NCBI RefSeq assembly: GCF_963678635.1
Contig: NC_087063.1
Span: forward strand, 32,250,599 to 32,314,598
Reading direction: 5' to 3'
Length of the DNA stretch: 64,000 nt
Source: Symsagittifera roscoffensis
Lineage: Eukaryota; Xenacoelomorpha; Acoela; Convolutidae
The translations under genes and the position numbers were made by a program. The notes beneath the pieces are model-generated. The model made no database searches, was not told the DNA's origin, and saw only the letters and a program-made list of their open reading frames with translations. Shown here one piece after another: positions 46,395 through 53,357 of this stretch. Numbering within the stretch: position 1 is the stretch's first letter; each line of letters begins with the position of its first letter.

Positions 46395-48318
46395 CATAAT
46401 AATAATAAGGATTTAGAAGTCCGTTTTGATCCAAAGAGGATGTTATTCGAAAGCTCAGCCTCCCCACCAATTAAGGATTTAGAAGCCCTTGAACTAGACA
46501 GAAGATCGAGGGTAGGAAGAGGGGGGAATAAACGGTTCAGAAGGGGGGCATTCTTCATCCGGTAGGTAGTAACTGTGTTATTGATCAGGTCGTGCCACAT
46601 CACAATATATCTCCTTCTTTCTTAATAGGGTATTGCTCTGATTGTGTTTCTCAGCGAGCTTGCTCCGATGATAAATACCATTTACATACAATGCCGGTCA
46701 CTATTACATAAGTTTATCATATCAATAAGGCTAACTAATTTTAGGAAATTTATTTTTAAAAAAGTGAAAAATTGTTCCAAAGAGTCTCAAAAAAATGAAA
46801 AGAACAACCAAATCCCCTACATTTTCATCATACCTACTTTTATCTAAGAGTAATTTCAGTTCCTCAATGAATCAACACCATAGGACTTTTTTGCAGAGTT
46901 GTGAATGATAGAGCGAGGCATGGCAAAAAAAACAATAGGCCATATGTTAATTTGATCATGAACTCGAATATAAAATTAACCAAAAGTTTAGGGATCAACA
47001 AAATAGGAACTAATTGCATGTGAGCCTCATAAAATAAGGTAACGTGCATGTAAACAATGCTTTATTACAGAATTCCAACATAACGCTATCAAAAAACATT
47101 TTTTCGCTGAAGGATTGGATTGGCGCGAACTATGAAATAGAAGATAAGCAATCCCACATAAACTTAGCGCAAACATTACAGCCTGGAACCAAACTAAATA
47201 AACCTTTTAGTTGATGTTGCATTAATTTTGTGTCAGTTAGAAATTTCAATTGCCAATAAGATTTTAATAAACGAAAACAAGCTGTAAGTTAGCCATTTTC
47301 TAAATAAAAAGTACATTTATGATTTTGTCGCATTAAAAAGTCTAATATCGGTTGCAATTCACTCGGTTTTGCAAAAGTATCTGCGCATTGAAAGCATTGC
47401 AGATATAATGCCTAGAAACAAAACATCAATTTCTTTCTATCAGTTCTATTCGCTGTTATCAGATTACTACCTGTGACTCTTCTTCCTCAATTACGATGCT
47501 CTTTATGCTACTTCTGCTTTCTAAACGACAATAAGCCTAAGCCATGTCAGTACGCCAAATAGAACAGATTGAAAAATTGGAACAGTTTTTGGAATATGAA
47601 AATAAAGATGACGACAATTTTTAAAAATTTATATTGATAAAACTTACGAGTGGGATGGAAAATACCCCCCACAGTACCACCGAGTAAAATTACACTATAA
47701 AGTTGGTTAAAAATGTTCATAGGGCAATTTGCAAGAAACAAATGTGGTTAAATTTGTTCGCTTGCTTACACTGACACGCTTCAATGCAATTTATATCATC
47801 AAAAAAAAAACATTTCCAAGCGGCTGTCGTGAACAAATCTCAGTTCGAAAAAGGGGTAACTCCAAAAGCGCATGATTCACGATGTTCAGCATATACCTTT
47901 TATTTCCTACTTTACAATACAAAGGTATCATAGTAACCGAGGTTACAGTCAGGAGTCCCTAAGGTATCCCAGTCAGGAGTTTCATCCATTTAGGAAATGA
48001 GGTGTTGCAAATAATGATGAAACATTTACTTACCGGGTAAATAGGGGTTGCATTATCGTGGATAGAAAGCACATACGAAACTTTATTCTTCTTCAGTTGA
48101 TCATAATCTTTACTATCTAAAAAAAACAATTAATATAATTGTAACTCCTTGAACAAAAACTATTTCAGCATGAAAATTAAAAAAAAATGTGGCACCTCGC
48201 AGATTTCCCAGATATAGTCCCGGCAGAATCTGAAAGAACAAAAAAAATAAACCCATAATTTTAAACTTAACCAGTCAAGTTCCAGGAAAAATCTTACCTT
48301 GCTCATCCCATTTCCCAT
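28681..48318 (-). CDS. Dual-specificity phosphatase, DUSP22/DUSP15 (JSP-1) type with long Ser/Arg-rich tail, six exons
   Basis: Coding exons (minus strand): 48318-48298, 48229-48196, 48116-48034, 47411-47362, 32196-32122 and 30223-28681, giving 601 residues. The protein starts MGNGMSK, the N-myristoylation-type start of DUSP22/15, followed by 'ILPGLYLGNLR' and 'DSKDYDQLKKNKVSYVLSI'. The general-acid Asp is residue 57 ('CADTF') and the nucleophile Cys is residue 88 in HCMCGISRS, the same positions as in human DUSP22. The phosphatase domain ends with 'ANPNLGFQSQLQKYQ'. Residues from about 200 on are a polar, Ser/Arg-rich tail of some 400 residues, absent in human DUSP22 (184 residues) but in keeping with long-tailed insect homologues as I remember them. 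The family removes phosphate from Tyr/Ser/Thr and affects JNK signalling. The tail has no known domain. Exon 4/5 joining is one base off canonical. Confidence 0.88.
30290..30640 (+). repeat. Dispersed repeat copy in intron 5
   Basis: Second copy of the repeat at 23955-24300, ending 'ctcgagaaaatcctagatt', with one partial unit instead of a tandem array. Lies in the 1.9-kb intron 5 of the phosphatase gene (30224-32121). The rest of the intron shows nothing recognisable. Confidence 0.6.
32122..32196 (-). CDS. Phosphatase gene exon 5 (up to the catalytic Cys)
   Basis: 75 bases after acceptor tctttttag, donor CACTG|GTCAGT. Encodes 'QNHFREAVDFIHRARVNQ' and CGVLVH, then the first two bases of the catalytic Cys codon, which is completed by exon 6 (phase 2). 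The spacing from this segment to the Cys equals that of family members. Confidence 0.88.
32197..33477. other. Intron 4, right-hand end in transcript sense
   Basis: Part of the 15.2-kb intron 4. A minus frame near 32290-32400 is open and acidic but does not fit the phosphatase alignment. The stretch near 33000-33110 is less AT-rich than its surroundings but has no frame I can defend. Confidence 0.35.
33478..34125 (+). repeat. Dispersed repeat family with hairpin ends, copy 2
   Basis: Begins 'ttgttccgactttcgtaacg', whose actttcgt-a-acgaaagt is a perfect hairpin, and ends 'cagggcttcgccctgatacg' 'agcagtcttgttt'. It is the inverted partner of 36670-37212 and a same-sense relative of 27345-27790. 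Confidence 0.8.
33607..33822. repeat. Tandem duplication, 2 x 108 bp, inside repeat copy 2
   Basis: The unit beginning 'ctattgttgtcctgagctta' at 33607 recurs at 33715. The two units differ only near their ends (gggcaatttggg versus gggtagtttggg). The other family copies carry one unit, so the duplication happened after this copy inserted. Confidence 0.9.
34126..36669. other. Intron 4 sequence between two inverted repeat copies
   Basis: About 2.5 kb of AT-rich sequence with ORFs of no more than 72 codons and no domain. No transposase is seen, so it is not clearly the inside of one element. Confidence 0.4.
36670..37212 (-). repeat. Dispersed repeat family with hairpin ends, copy 3 (inverted)
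   Basis: Reads 'aaacaagactgctcgtatc' at its left and 'tttcgtatcgaaagtcggaac' at its right, the reverse complement of copy 2 ends. One unit only of the 108-bp segment. Confidence 0.8.
37213..39619. other. Intron 4 sequence, no gene seen
   Basis: AT-rich, short ORFs only, none with a recognisable domain. Confidence 0.4.
39620..39800 (-). repeat. Dispersed repeat fragment (inverted relative to 23955 and 30290)
   Basis: Contains 'cggatctaggattttctcga', the complement of the tandem-array unit, then complements of the 'gtcgaccwaa' and 'agtgctttaggagaact' segments of the same family. Confidence 0.55.
40095..40166 (-). repeat. tRNA-like remnant (possible SINE)
   Basis: On the minus strand an A-box-like run 'tggctggtgagtgagg' is followed after about 20 bases by 'aggttctaatcc', close to the B box GGTTCGAATCC. 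Acceptor stem pairing is not evident, so a functional tRNA is unlikely. Confidence 0.35.
41440..41620. repeat. Dispersed repeat, inverted partner of 20520-20700
   Basis: See the partner entry. Sequence on both sides (40170-41440 and 41620-44100) has only short ORFs without domains and an 11-base C run at 41753-41763. Confidence 0.55.
44129..44870 (-). pseudogene. LINE ORF1 fragment: zinc finger, coiled coil, RRM-like
   Basis: From the junction, the minus frame reads 'GILWLCPNCAVEGKK' (a Cys pair after Trp, as in PHD-like fingers of LINE ORF1), then a charged coiled coil to about 44461. A frameshift at a poly-A run near 44465 moves to a second frame with 'FCRNGLQCEEITVKSAIRLG' and 'SRPLKLVMEHKELKA', ending 'SKETRELIREKI'. 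The second part matches the RRM-like domain common to LINE ORF1 proteins (RPLKV...LK...ISxDxTxxxR). ORF1 proteins bind the element RNA. Confidence 0.65.
44862..46256 (+). pseudogene. LINE reverse transcriptase C-terminal part, broken
   Basis: A single frame from 44862 contains 'YIPDYQFGFQRGKS', 'VYLDFSKAFDKINHQILL', 'SGVPQGSLLGPLLFLVYV' and 'YMFADDTKFLS' (catalytic Asp pair), followed by thumb motifs such as 'KDLGVIL'. One in-frame TAA at 45078 interrupts it, and a frameshift near 46050 moves the end into another frame with 'FNNFFDVDRLCTWRFAC' and CSGCRDTLN before the stop at 46256. The motif set is that of non-LTR RT of the Jockey/CR1 group. The endonuclease domain is absent. Confidence 0.85.
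46298..46412 (+). repeat. TAA microsatellite tail of the LINE
   Basis: An almost pure run of TAA/AAT units with scattered variants (gatgatcat, cgt, agt), directly after the 3' UTR. Such short tandem tails are usual at the 3' end of CR1/Jockey/I-type LINEs. Translated as Asn repeats it is not a gene. Confidence 0.9.
46421..47361. other. Intron 4, left-hand end in transcript sense
   Basis: AT-rich, no gene. It ends at 47362, where exon 4 begins. Confidence 0.4.
47362..47411 (-). CDS. Phosphatase gene exon 4 (general acid Asp57)
   Basis: 50 bases after acceptor tttctag, encoding ALYLQCFQCADTFAKP plus two bases. It aligns without gaps to the family segment with the general-acid Asp ('xYLCxxAxDTxxQN'). 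The exon must end CCGAG to stay in frame with exon 5, but the sequence is CCGAGTGAAT: a canonical GT donor would sit one base earlier. Intron 3 is 622 bp. Confidence 0.75.
48034..48116 (-). CDS. Phosphatase gene exon 3
   Basis: 83 bases after acceptor ttttttag, donor CCG|GTAAGT. With the base from exon 2 it encodes 'DSKDYDQLKKNKVSYVLSI' then HDNATPIYP. Intron 2 is 79 bp. Frame and phase (1 to 0) fit both neighbours. Confidence 0.88.
48196..48229 (-). CDS. Phosphatase gene exon 2
   Basis: 34 bases after acceptor ttctttcag, encoding ILPGLYLGNLR plus one base. Donor is G|GTGCCA, a weak match to consensus. Intron 1 is 68 bp. The peptide matches the conserved first strand of the DUSP22 family. 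Confidence 0.85.
48298..48318 (-). CDS. Phosphatase gene exon 1 (MGNGMSK)
   Basis: Seven codons, start ATG at 48318-48316, donor AAG|GTAAGA. Gly2 and the MGNGM context fit N-myristoylation as known for DUSP22 and DUSP15. The sequence just before the ATG is tttttcacaaatttag|A, a fair 3' splice site, so there is probably a 5' UTR intron or a trans-spliced leader directly upstream. The phase is 0. Confidence 0.85.
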
Positions 48319-48767
48319 TCTAAATTTGTGAAAAACCTATAAGCAATAACATTAAAGAACGAGAGATATTCATTGGATTTATTCTTCGAAAAAATCTGGT
48401 TTATGTTTTACCTTTTTCAAGGCTGCAATTTTCTTTTCTTCTTCCTTCTCATCTTCATTGAACATAAAAATCAAAAAATAAACGTATTTATCAGAAAACT
48501 AGTATAATTTTGAGGTATTTTGGCAGTATTAAACAGACGTTTGGGGGATAATTAGAAACTTTATACTATTTTTGCTTTTTTTTAAGCATGCCTGAAAAAG
48601 TTTTGTATCAAACGAATTCTCCACAAGGCATAAAAAAAACGCACGTGCAATATAGTTGATGTTTTTGCCTTCTGATTTCTACATTTTGAAAGAGAAAAAT
48701 CTAATTTTTTTTTCAAGTATAACTACGGGTGAAGGCTTTTTTGCCCCCCATTGAGTAAAACCAAGTC
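48319..48767 (-). promoter_or_regulatory. Upstream region of the phosphatase gene
   Basis: Contains the probable 3' splice site one base before the ATG. Further upstream, at 48470-48418 (minus), is a small coding-like frame 'MFNEDEKEEEKKIAALKK' ended by a donor-like AAG|GTAAAA. Joined to the acceptor at 48319 it is out of frame with the phosphatase, so it would be a 5' UTR exon, or belong to something else. No TATA box was identified. Confidence 0.35.
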
Positions 48768-49616
48768 ATGAGTCAACAACAACTGACGGAATCTCAGCTA
48801 CCAATTACTCACGAAGTGCTGATTGAAACGGAGACAAATTTCAGAAATGCGCTAACAGCAAACAAATCGACGACACAAACAAAACAAATCCAAATAATCA
48901 AAATCATCCCCCCATTCTCGAGAGAAATTGTAAGGTCAACTGAAAATCTGGCGCAGGCATATCGAAGTTGTGCTTCCGATATACTTAAACAATTCCCCAC
49001 AACAATGCAACAGAAGATGACAATCTCAAAAACAATAACCGTGACGAAAGATGACCGCAAACTTCATACACTGACAGTTATTGCTCCCCCCGAAGCAGAG
49101 CAATTCATAACTAGCATCAAAAGCGAAGGAATCGTTCTACTTAACAGGACGGTATTTCCCATGGGATGCTTTCCAAGGTCTCATAGACCCAAGAACATTT
49201 ACCCTAAACTAGCAAAAATCAAATTGTCGAACTTGCCTTATGTATGCAACGATATCGAAGCGAAATTAATTCTCCAATTGCCAGAAGACATAATTCATAG
49301 CCCCATATTCCAACGTGAGACCTGTATCGTAGCTGAACCGGGTCAGTATGTTTACACAGGAAGAGCAATTTTAGAAGTTAAAATACAAAACGAAGAACAA
49401 GAGAAAAAGCTGAAGGACTGGTCTTATAAATCGAGAATGGATGGCTTCAAAATGTGGGAAGGTGTAGAAATCTCATTTCACAAACCTTCACTACATGAAT
49501 GTCAAAAATGCAAGATGTCTGGACGCCAAGAAAAAGGTCATCACGATGATTGGTGTAACATAGGGAACCAAATAACCAAAAATCCAAATAATTGGATTAG
49601 TTTATCACTAAACTAA
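48768..49616 (+). CDS. LINE ORF1 / gag-like RNA-binding protein
   Basis: An intact 282-codon ORF. The N-terminal third is polar and Gln/Thr-rich. The middle ('IKLSNLPYVCNDIEAKLIL' to 'TGRAILEVKI' and 'GVEISFHKPS') has the strand pattern of RRM-like domains in retroelement ORF1 proteins. The C-terminal 'HECQKCKMSGRQEKGHHDDW' plus C gives a Cys-x2-Cys...His...Cys zinc-knuckle-like motif. The expected role is binding of element RNA. No RT follows; the ORF runs into a direct repeat and hairpin at 49592-49667. It lies just upstream of the phosphatase gene in divergent orientation, so a host gene of transposon origin cannot be excluded. Confidence 0.5.
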   Translation: MSQQQLTESQLPITHEVLIETETNFRNALTANKSTTQTKQIQIIKIIPPFSREIVRSTENLAQAYRSCASDILKQFPTTMQQKMTISKTITVTKDDRKLHTLTVIAPPEAEQFITSIKSEGIVLLNRTVFPMGCFPRSHRPKNIYPKLAKIKLSNLPYVCNDIEAKLILQLPEDIIHSPIFQRETCIVAEPGQYVYTGRAILEVKIQNEEQEKKLKDWSYKSRMDGFKMWEGVEISFHKPSLHECQKCKMSGRQEKGHHDDWCNIGNQITKNPNNWISLSLN

Positions 49617-49634
49617 ATTGGATAAGTTTATCAC
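49592..49634. repeat. Short direct repeat, 2 x 18 bp
   Basis: 'attggattagtttatcac' at 49592 and 'attggataagtttatcac' at 49617, 25 bases apart, spanning the stop codon of the ORF at 48768-49616. Confidence 0.85.
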
Positions 49635-49667
49635 AACAATTTAGCCTAATTGTTGTGATAAACTTAT
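49622..49667. repeat. Perfect 20-bp inverted repeat with 6-base loop
   Basis: Arms 49622-49641 (ataagtttatcacaacaatt) and 49648-49667 pair perfectly around the loop tagcct. Located directly after the stop of the ORF1-like gene. It could be a 3'-end RNA hairpin or the end of a transposon. Confidence 0.95.
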
Positions 49668-50220
49668 TAAATAGATTTGTTATGTTTGATGTTTGTGCCT
49701 GTATGTGGAGCGCCCTCTGAGGGATTTTAGAGACAGGTCTGTCGAGTGGCTTTCTGTGGGGAGGTGGGGAACTGGAACTGGCTTGAGAAGTCTGGTGGTG
49801 CGCCGCTGAACCTGCTGAGCTCGGGTGAGATTGTTCCTTGTTTTTGATTTTTAACCTTTATGCTGCCTTTTAACCTTTTTAATTAATTTAGTTGTCTTTT
49901 TTTTTTATTTGCTGATTTGTAAAATTCCCACTAACCGCTTATCTGTAACATTCGCCCGGAAGATACATATCGACGGATAACAAAACTAAGTCTTAAGACG
50001 ACTGGCTAGCGTCTAAACAGAGCTTTGCATGTTTTTCACCGTCTCTGCCAAGCCAGTACTTTTCGGTGGTCTTTCTTACATCGGGTCGACAAAAACGTTA
50101 CTGTTCTCCGGCTTCGTCCAGAACGCTCAAATTAACTGAATTACATGCAAAAATAGTGAGCTCATGGCTGGGTCTCAGTATCCCCAGACCACGAGGTCAC
50201 TCCTAAAAACAGGGCTACTA
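49668..50220. other. Unassigned sequence, GC content higher than before
   Basis: Includes 'agcgccctctgagggatttt' and a moderately GC-rich block (49700-49840), then AT-rich sequence and a GC-mixed block to 50220. It may be 3' UTR of the ORF1-like element or 3' flank of the large gypsy element. No ORF of note. Confidence 0.3.
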
Positions 50221-50411
50221 CTTATTATATTACTATTGTTTTTGTTCAGTAGATAAAAATCATCATCTCCATCGAAGATGGATCAACCCTTTCCCCCAAC
50301 TCCTAGCACCTCATCCTTGTCAAAACTAATCCAAATATCAGTTAAATTCAAGTCAGGACATGACAGGATGCTAAAAGTTTATGTGAGTTAATAAAAGTTT
50401 CCGTCCCGAGA

Positions 50412-51170
50412 CCCTTCCGGATTCTTGAATCCGCCGAATCAAGCTCCTTACTCTTGATTTCTTGCTAATCCGGAAGGCTGGTTCTCACCCTTCACCGTTG
50501 TTGGCAACGGCCTTGCAACTATTGTAGCAGCACAATAGTTGCAACTCGGAACGTTCTCTGCTATTCTGTAGTTCGTTGTCGTTCTCCAATCTCAATTTTC
50601 GTACTGTTCGCAATCGCAGATAAAAGTTGTTCTGTTTTTCACTCGCTTTTTGTTAAAATGGCCGTTTCAGCATTTCTCAGAAATGTGACGTCATCATTCG
50701 AATTTTTGAAAATTTAAAATACTAGAATATTCTAGCCCTCACCGTTTGGCCAAACGTTCCAATAACGTCGCTAATCCTTCGAAATCATCAACTCGGAAGG
50801 CTTACTGCTCAAAATTCGAATCCTGCTTAAATTGCATTTTGGCCATTCTGGTCGAATGTCACATACTCCCCGGACAGTCCGGTCAATGTCCTCATTGAAT
50901 CGCGCAATGTTCTAAATGGTTACAGTGTCATCGAACAGAATTTACAAAATGCACGAAATTACTTTTACCTACGTCACATCGACTCACTGCAGAATATAAA
51001 TGGCATCATACTACATCACTATAGCCTTCAAATTCTTTCATTAATCTGCACATTGAGGATATGACTTAAGATAAAACATATTTTCTGACTTCCAGTGTCA
51101 ATGTCCCGATTGAAACTTTTTCTCCTAGATTTAAAAGGTGTTGGCTTGCAGGACAGTCCTGCCAACCAAC
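50412..51170 (-). repeat. Hairpin-rich 3' region of the large retroelement
   Basis: Perfect inverted repeats crowd this stretch: ccttccggatt/aatccggaagg (50412-50478), ccgttg-ttgg-caacgg (50495-50510), a 13-bp arm pair ttgcaactattgt (50513-50544), ctagaatattctag (50722-50735), cgtttggccaaacg (50743-50756), ccggac-a-gtccgg (50870-50882) and gcaggac-a-gtcctgc (51148-51162). The region is noncoding and lies 3' of the second ORF, where a 3' LTR would be expected. Confidence 0.7.
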
Positions 51171-51683
51171 AAGCTAAAATTATCCTACTATGCTCCTTCC
51201 CTTCGGAAATCTTGCTTGTTTATTGTCCTGAATATTAAAACCAAGAGACCTTGTGGTTAGAAAGAACAATGCAACAACCTCCCTCCTCAAGAAGTTACTC
51301 AAGTTTTTCATGTCACCACAAAGTGATCAGTCTTCCTAAGTGATTAAAAACAATCATGCAGGCTGGAATATTTAAATATACTCTTCCCTCAAGCCTTTCT
51401 AAATAAATAATAAGTGAGTGTCTCTAAAGCCACTTCAACTAAAACCAAAATGCAAATTTATAAATGCAACAATTTCAAAACTCAACAAAAATGTTTCAGT
51501 TTTCAATTACAACTTGGTTGCTTGGTTTCTCATTTGCGTTTTTCACACACATAAAACAATTCTGAGTTTTAACTTTTCTTCATCATCCCTTTGTTCTCTT
51601 CTTTTTTCGTCGTTTAGAAGTTCTAAAACTTCTAAATTCTTCTAATTTTCTTTCTTGCTGCCTCTTGTTTTCTCGACCATTCG

Positions 51684-53126
51684 TCAATGCTCCATTTTCT
51701 CCTCCTGTGACGCTGACTCCGCACTCTCGGTTTCCGTGTCTTGTAGCACGTCATTGACTATCCTGACGCTGTTGGAAGCCGTCCTCCAACACTTCTGCTC
51801 TTCCACCCTCTGCTTACAGCAAGGTAGGGGATCCACGTTTGATTCTCTGTTTCTACAGAAGCTGTTGTGGAGACACAACGTCACGTTTCTCTCCAAATCT
51901 TCTTTCAGCATCTCTGCCTTCTCATTTCCACTACGCTCGCTCGTCCTGGAAATTCTTTTCACAGCGGTGGTCACTGCATTCCGATGGGTCACGAAAGCTC
52001 GCTTGAAAGCTCCTGCCCCAATGTCCAGCTGATATTCACTGTACACTCTGCCATGTTTCGACATATGCTTTTTCGCATACTCGTACAACCATGCAGTCAT
52101 GTTAGCTCTGAACCATGGCATCAATCGTTTTCTTGCCCATATCTTCTTCACTTCCATCGGAATGTTTAGAACTTTGCACATTGTCTCAAAAAGATCTAAA
52201 TCTTTTAGACAATCTAATTTCTGCAATTGTCCTCTCGTCGGTGCCTCCTGTCTATTATTTTCTCTCACATGAGCTTCCAGCCATCGTATCGCCATCATAA
52301 CTCCCACTATCACTATTGTTATGGGCTGTGATGAATCTGGTAAACCCATGGAGAGCAACTCTCCAGAGTCCCAGATCAACACCAAATTACTACGCTTGGG
52401 ATACCACCAGGTCTGCAGCAAGCAGTGGCAAGGAAACTCGTCATGTGTCAACATGATGCTCCTCCAATTGCGTTTTCCTGAAGCTTCCAGCAATGGTTCC
52501 ACTTCCATCATCACTCGGTGGATTTCATCATTCTCATCTACTGCATTGTAATCTGTGACAGTTGATCCTCTCTGTTTCTGTTTTTCAAAGTCACTGAAGT
52601 TCCCGCTCACATATCCCATGAACTTCTTTCCTAGTATTGACTCCAACTCCTCTTTGGTTCTCTCTGGAACTGCTGAGAACATCTTACATAGTAACTCGTA
52701 AGACTTTTCAGACATTCTCGCCAATCTCACGCACTTTGGCACTGAGAAAGCTTGATCCACGATCGTTCTTGTACTCTTCACGTCCACAGCCACGAAATGT
52801 ACAGGGTATCTGCTCTTGCACATTGGGGCCAACGTTGAACCCACCAAATATCGTGCTCCTGATGGTCTACAATAAGTTTCGCTGTGTCTGATGTTCATCT
52901 CCGTTTCGATTGCTTCCCTCCATTTTCCTATATACTTCTGCTCAGTCTGCAGAACTCCTGGGAATACTTCTACGCCGATGGCTGTGACCATCTCATGTTT
53001 CTGTTCTAGATTCAATAGTGACTCTAAAGAACCAAACATGCTGTAGAATCCTAGTGCTGTCACTAGATTCACATCGGTTCCTCCATGGCAATCTGCTATC
53101 AGTTCAGTTAAAAAGATATTTATCCT
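51684..53126 (-). CDS. Second ORF of the large retroelement, unknown function, probably expressed by splicing
   Basis: An open frame of about 480 codons ends at TGA 51684. It has no ATG at its 5' end; the first in-frame Met is some 35 codons in. The frame is preceded by 'ttgattttaataaattttag' then GATAAATATC, a good 3' splice site, so it is likely read from a spliced RNA as retroviral env and some gypsy third ORFs are. I do not recognise the protein. It has a single hydrophobic stretch near the middle ('PITIVIVGVMMAIRWL'), no clear signal peptide, a Cys-rich segment near the C-terminus ('NVTLCLHNSFC', 'PLPCCKQR') and a Ser/Glu-rich end. An envelope protein is not supported. Codon style resembles the Gag-Pol ORF. 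Confidence 0.65.
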   Translation of the reverse strand, partial: RINIFLTELIADCHGGTDVNLVTALGFYSMFGSLESLLNLEQKHEMVTAIGVEVFPGVLQTEQKYIGKWREAIETEMNIRHSETYCRPSGARYLVGSTLAPMCKSRYPVHFVAVDVKSTRTIVDQAFSVPKCVRLARMSEKSYELLCKMFSAVPERTKEELESILGKKFMGYVSGNFSDFEKQKQRGSTVTDYNAVDENDEIHRVMMEVEPLLEASGKRNWRSIMLTHDEFPCHCLLQTWWYPKRSNLVLIWDSGELLSMGLPDSSQPITIVIVGVMMAIRWLEAHVRENNRQEAPTRGQLQKLDCLKDLDLFETMCKVLNIPMEVKKIWARKRLMPWFRANMTAWLYEYAKKHMSKHGRVYSEYQLDIGAGAFKRAFVTHRNAVTTAVKRISRTSERSGNEKAEMLKEDLERNVTLCLHNSFCRNRESNVDPLPCCKQRVEEQKCWRTASNSVRIVNDVLQDTETESAESASQEEKMEH

Positions 53127-53145
53127 AAAATTTATTAAAATCAAT
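53124..53145 (-). promoter_or_regulatory. Probable 3' splice site for the second ORF
   Basis: On the minus strand 'ttttaataaattttag' is followed by G-ATA-AAT-ATC, which enters the open frame in phase 2. No ATG lies at the start of this frame. The donor would be upstream, perhaps in the leader or early gag; it was not identified. Confidence 0.5.
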
Positions 53146-53261
53146 TGGTTTCTAAAATTTTGGAATTCGACCTAAGATTGGACAGTCCAAACTTTGGATC
53201 TATTCCCAAGATCGTCATTTAGTTGTTCATGGTCACTAACGCTTACTTACCCATGATCTTA

Positions 53262-53306
53262 ATAACCTAACACATAACATAACATAACATAACCTAACAC
53301 ACATAT
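53262..53306. repeat. Short AACAT/AACCT microsatellite
   Basis: A run 'aacataacataacataacct' with flanking 'taacctaacac' lies between the two ORFs of the retroelement. It is not long or regular enough to be telomeric. Confidence 0.8.
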
Positions 53307-53357
53307 CACATATTACATGCAACTTGGTCTTTGGCCTAACACCCTCTCGCTCATCAC

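Larger units (their letters stand above)
44100..46420 (+). mobile_element. LINE insertion with inverted 5' part (twin-priming type)
   Basis: The left part (44870-44100) is an ORF1 fragment reading on the minus strand, and the right part (about 44865-46256) is the end of an RT ORF on the plus strand followed by a TAA-type microsatellite tail. The N-terminal end of the ORF1 piece sits at the junction, and the endonuclease part is missing. This is the arrangement produced by twin priming during LINE insertion. That both parts come from one element is inferred. It lies in intron 4 of the phosphatase gene, in antisense orientation with respect to the RT. Confidence 0.6.

Noticed and set aside
46266-46565. 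99-codon ORF rich in Asn
   Set aside because: It is a translation of the TAA microsatellite tail of the LINE.
47636-47690. Alternative exon 4 of the phosphatase gene with a gtaagt donor
   Set aside because: No acceptor in place and no similarity to the family, while 47411-47362 fits the alignment exactly.
51684-53126. Envelope glycoprotein for the second ORF
   Set aside because: No signal peptide, no C-terminal membrane anchor and no cleavage-site pattern; only one central hydrophobic stretch.
53262-53306. Telomere-like repeat (TAACCTAAC)
   Set aside because: Short, irregular, mixed with AACAT units and inside a retroelement.
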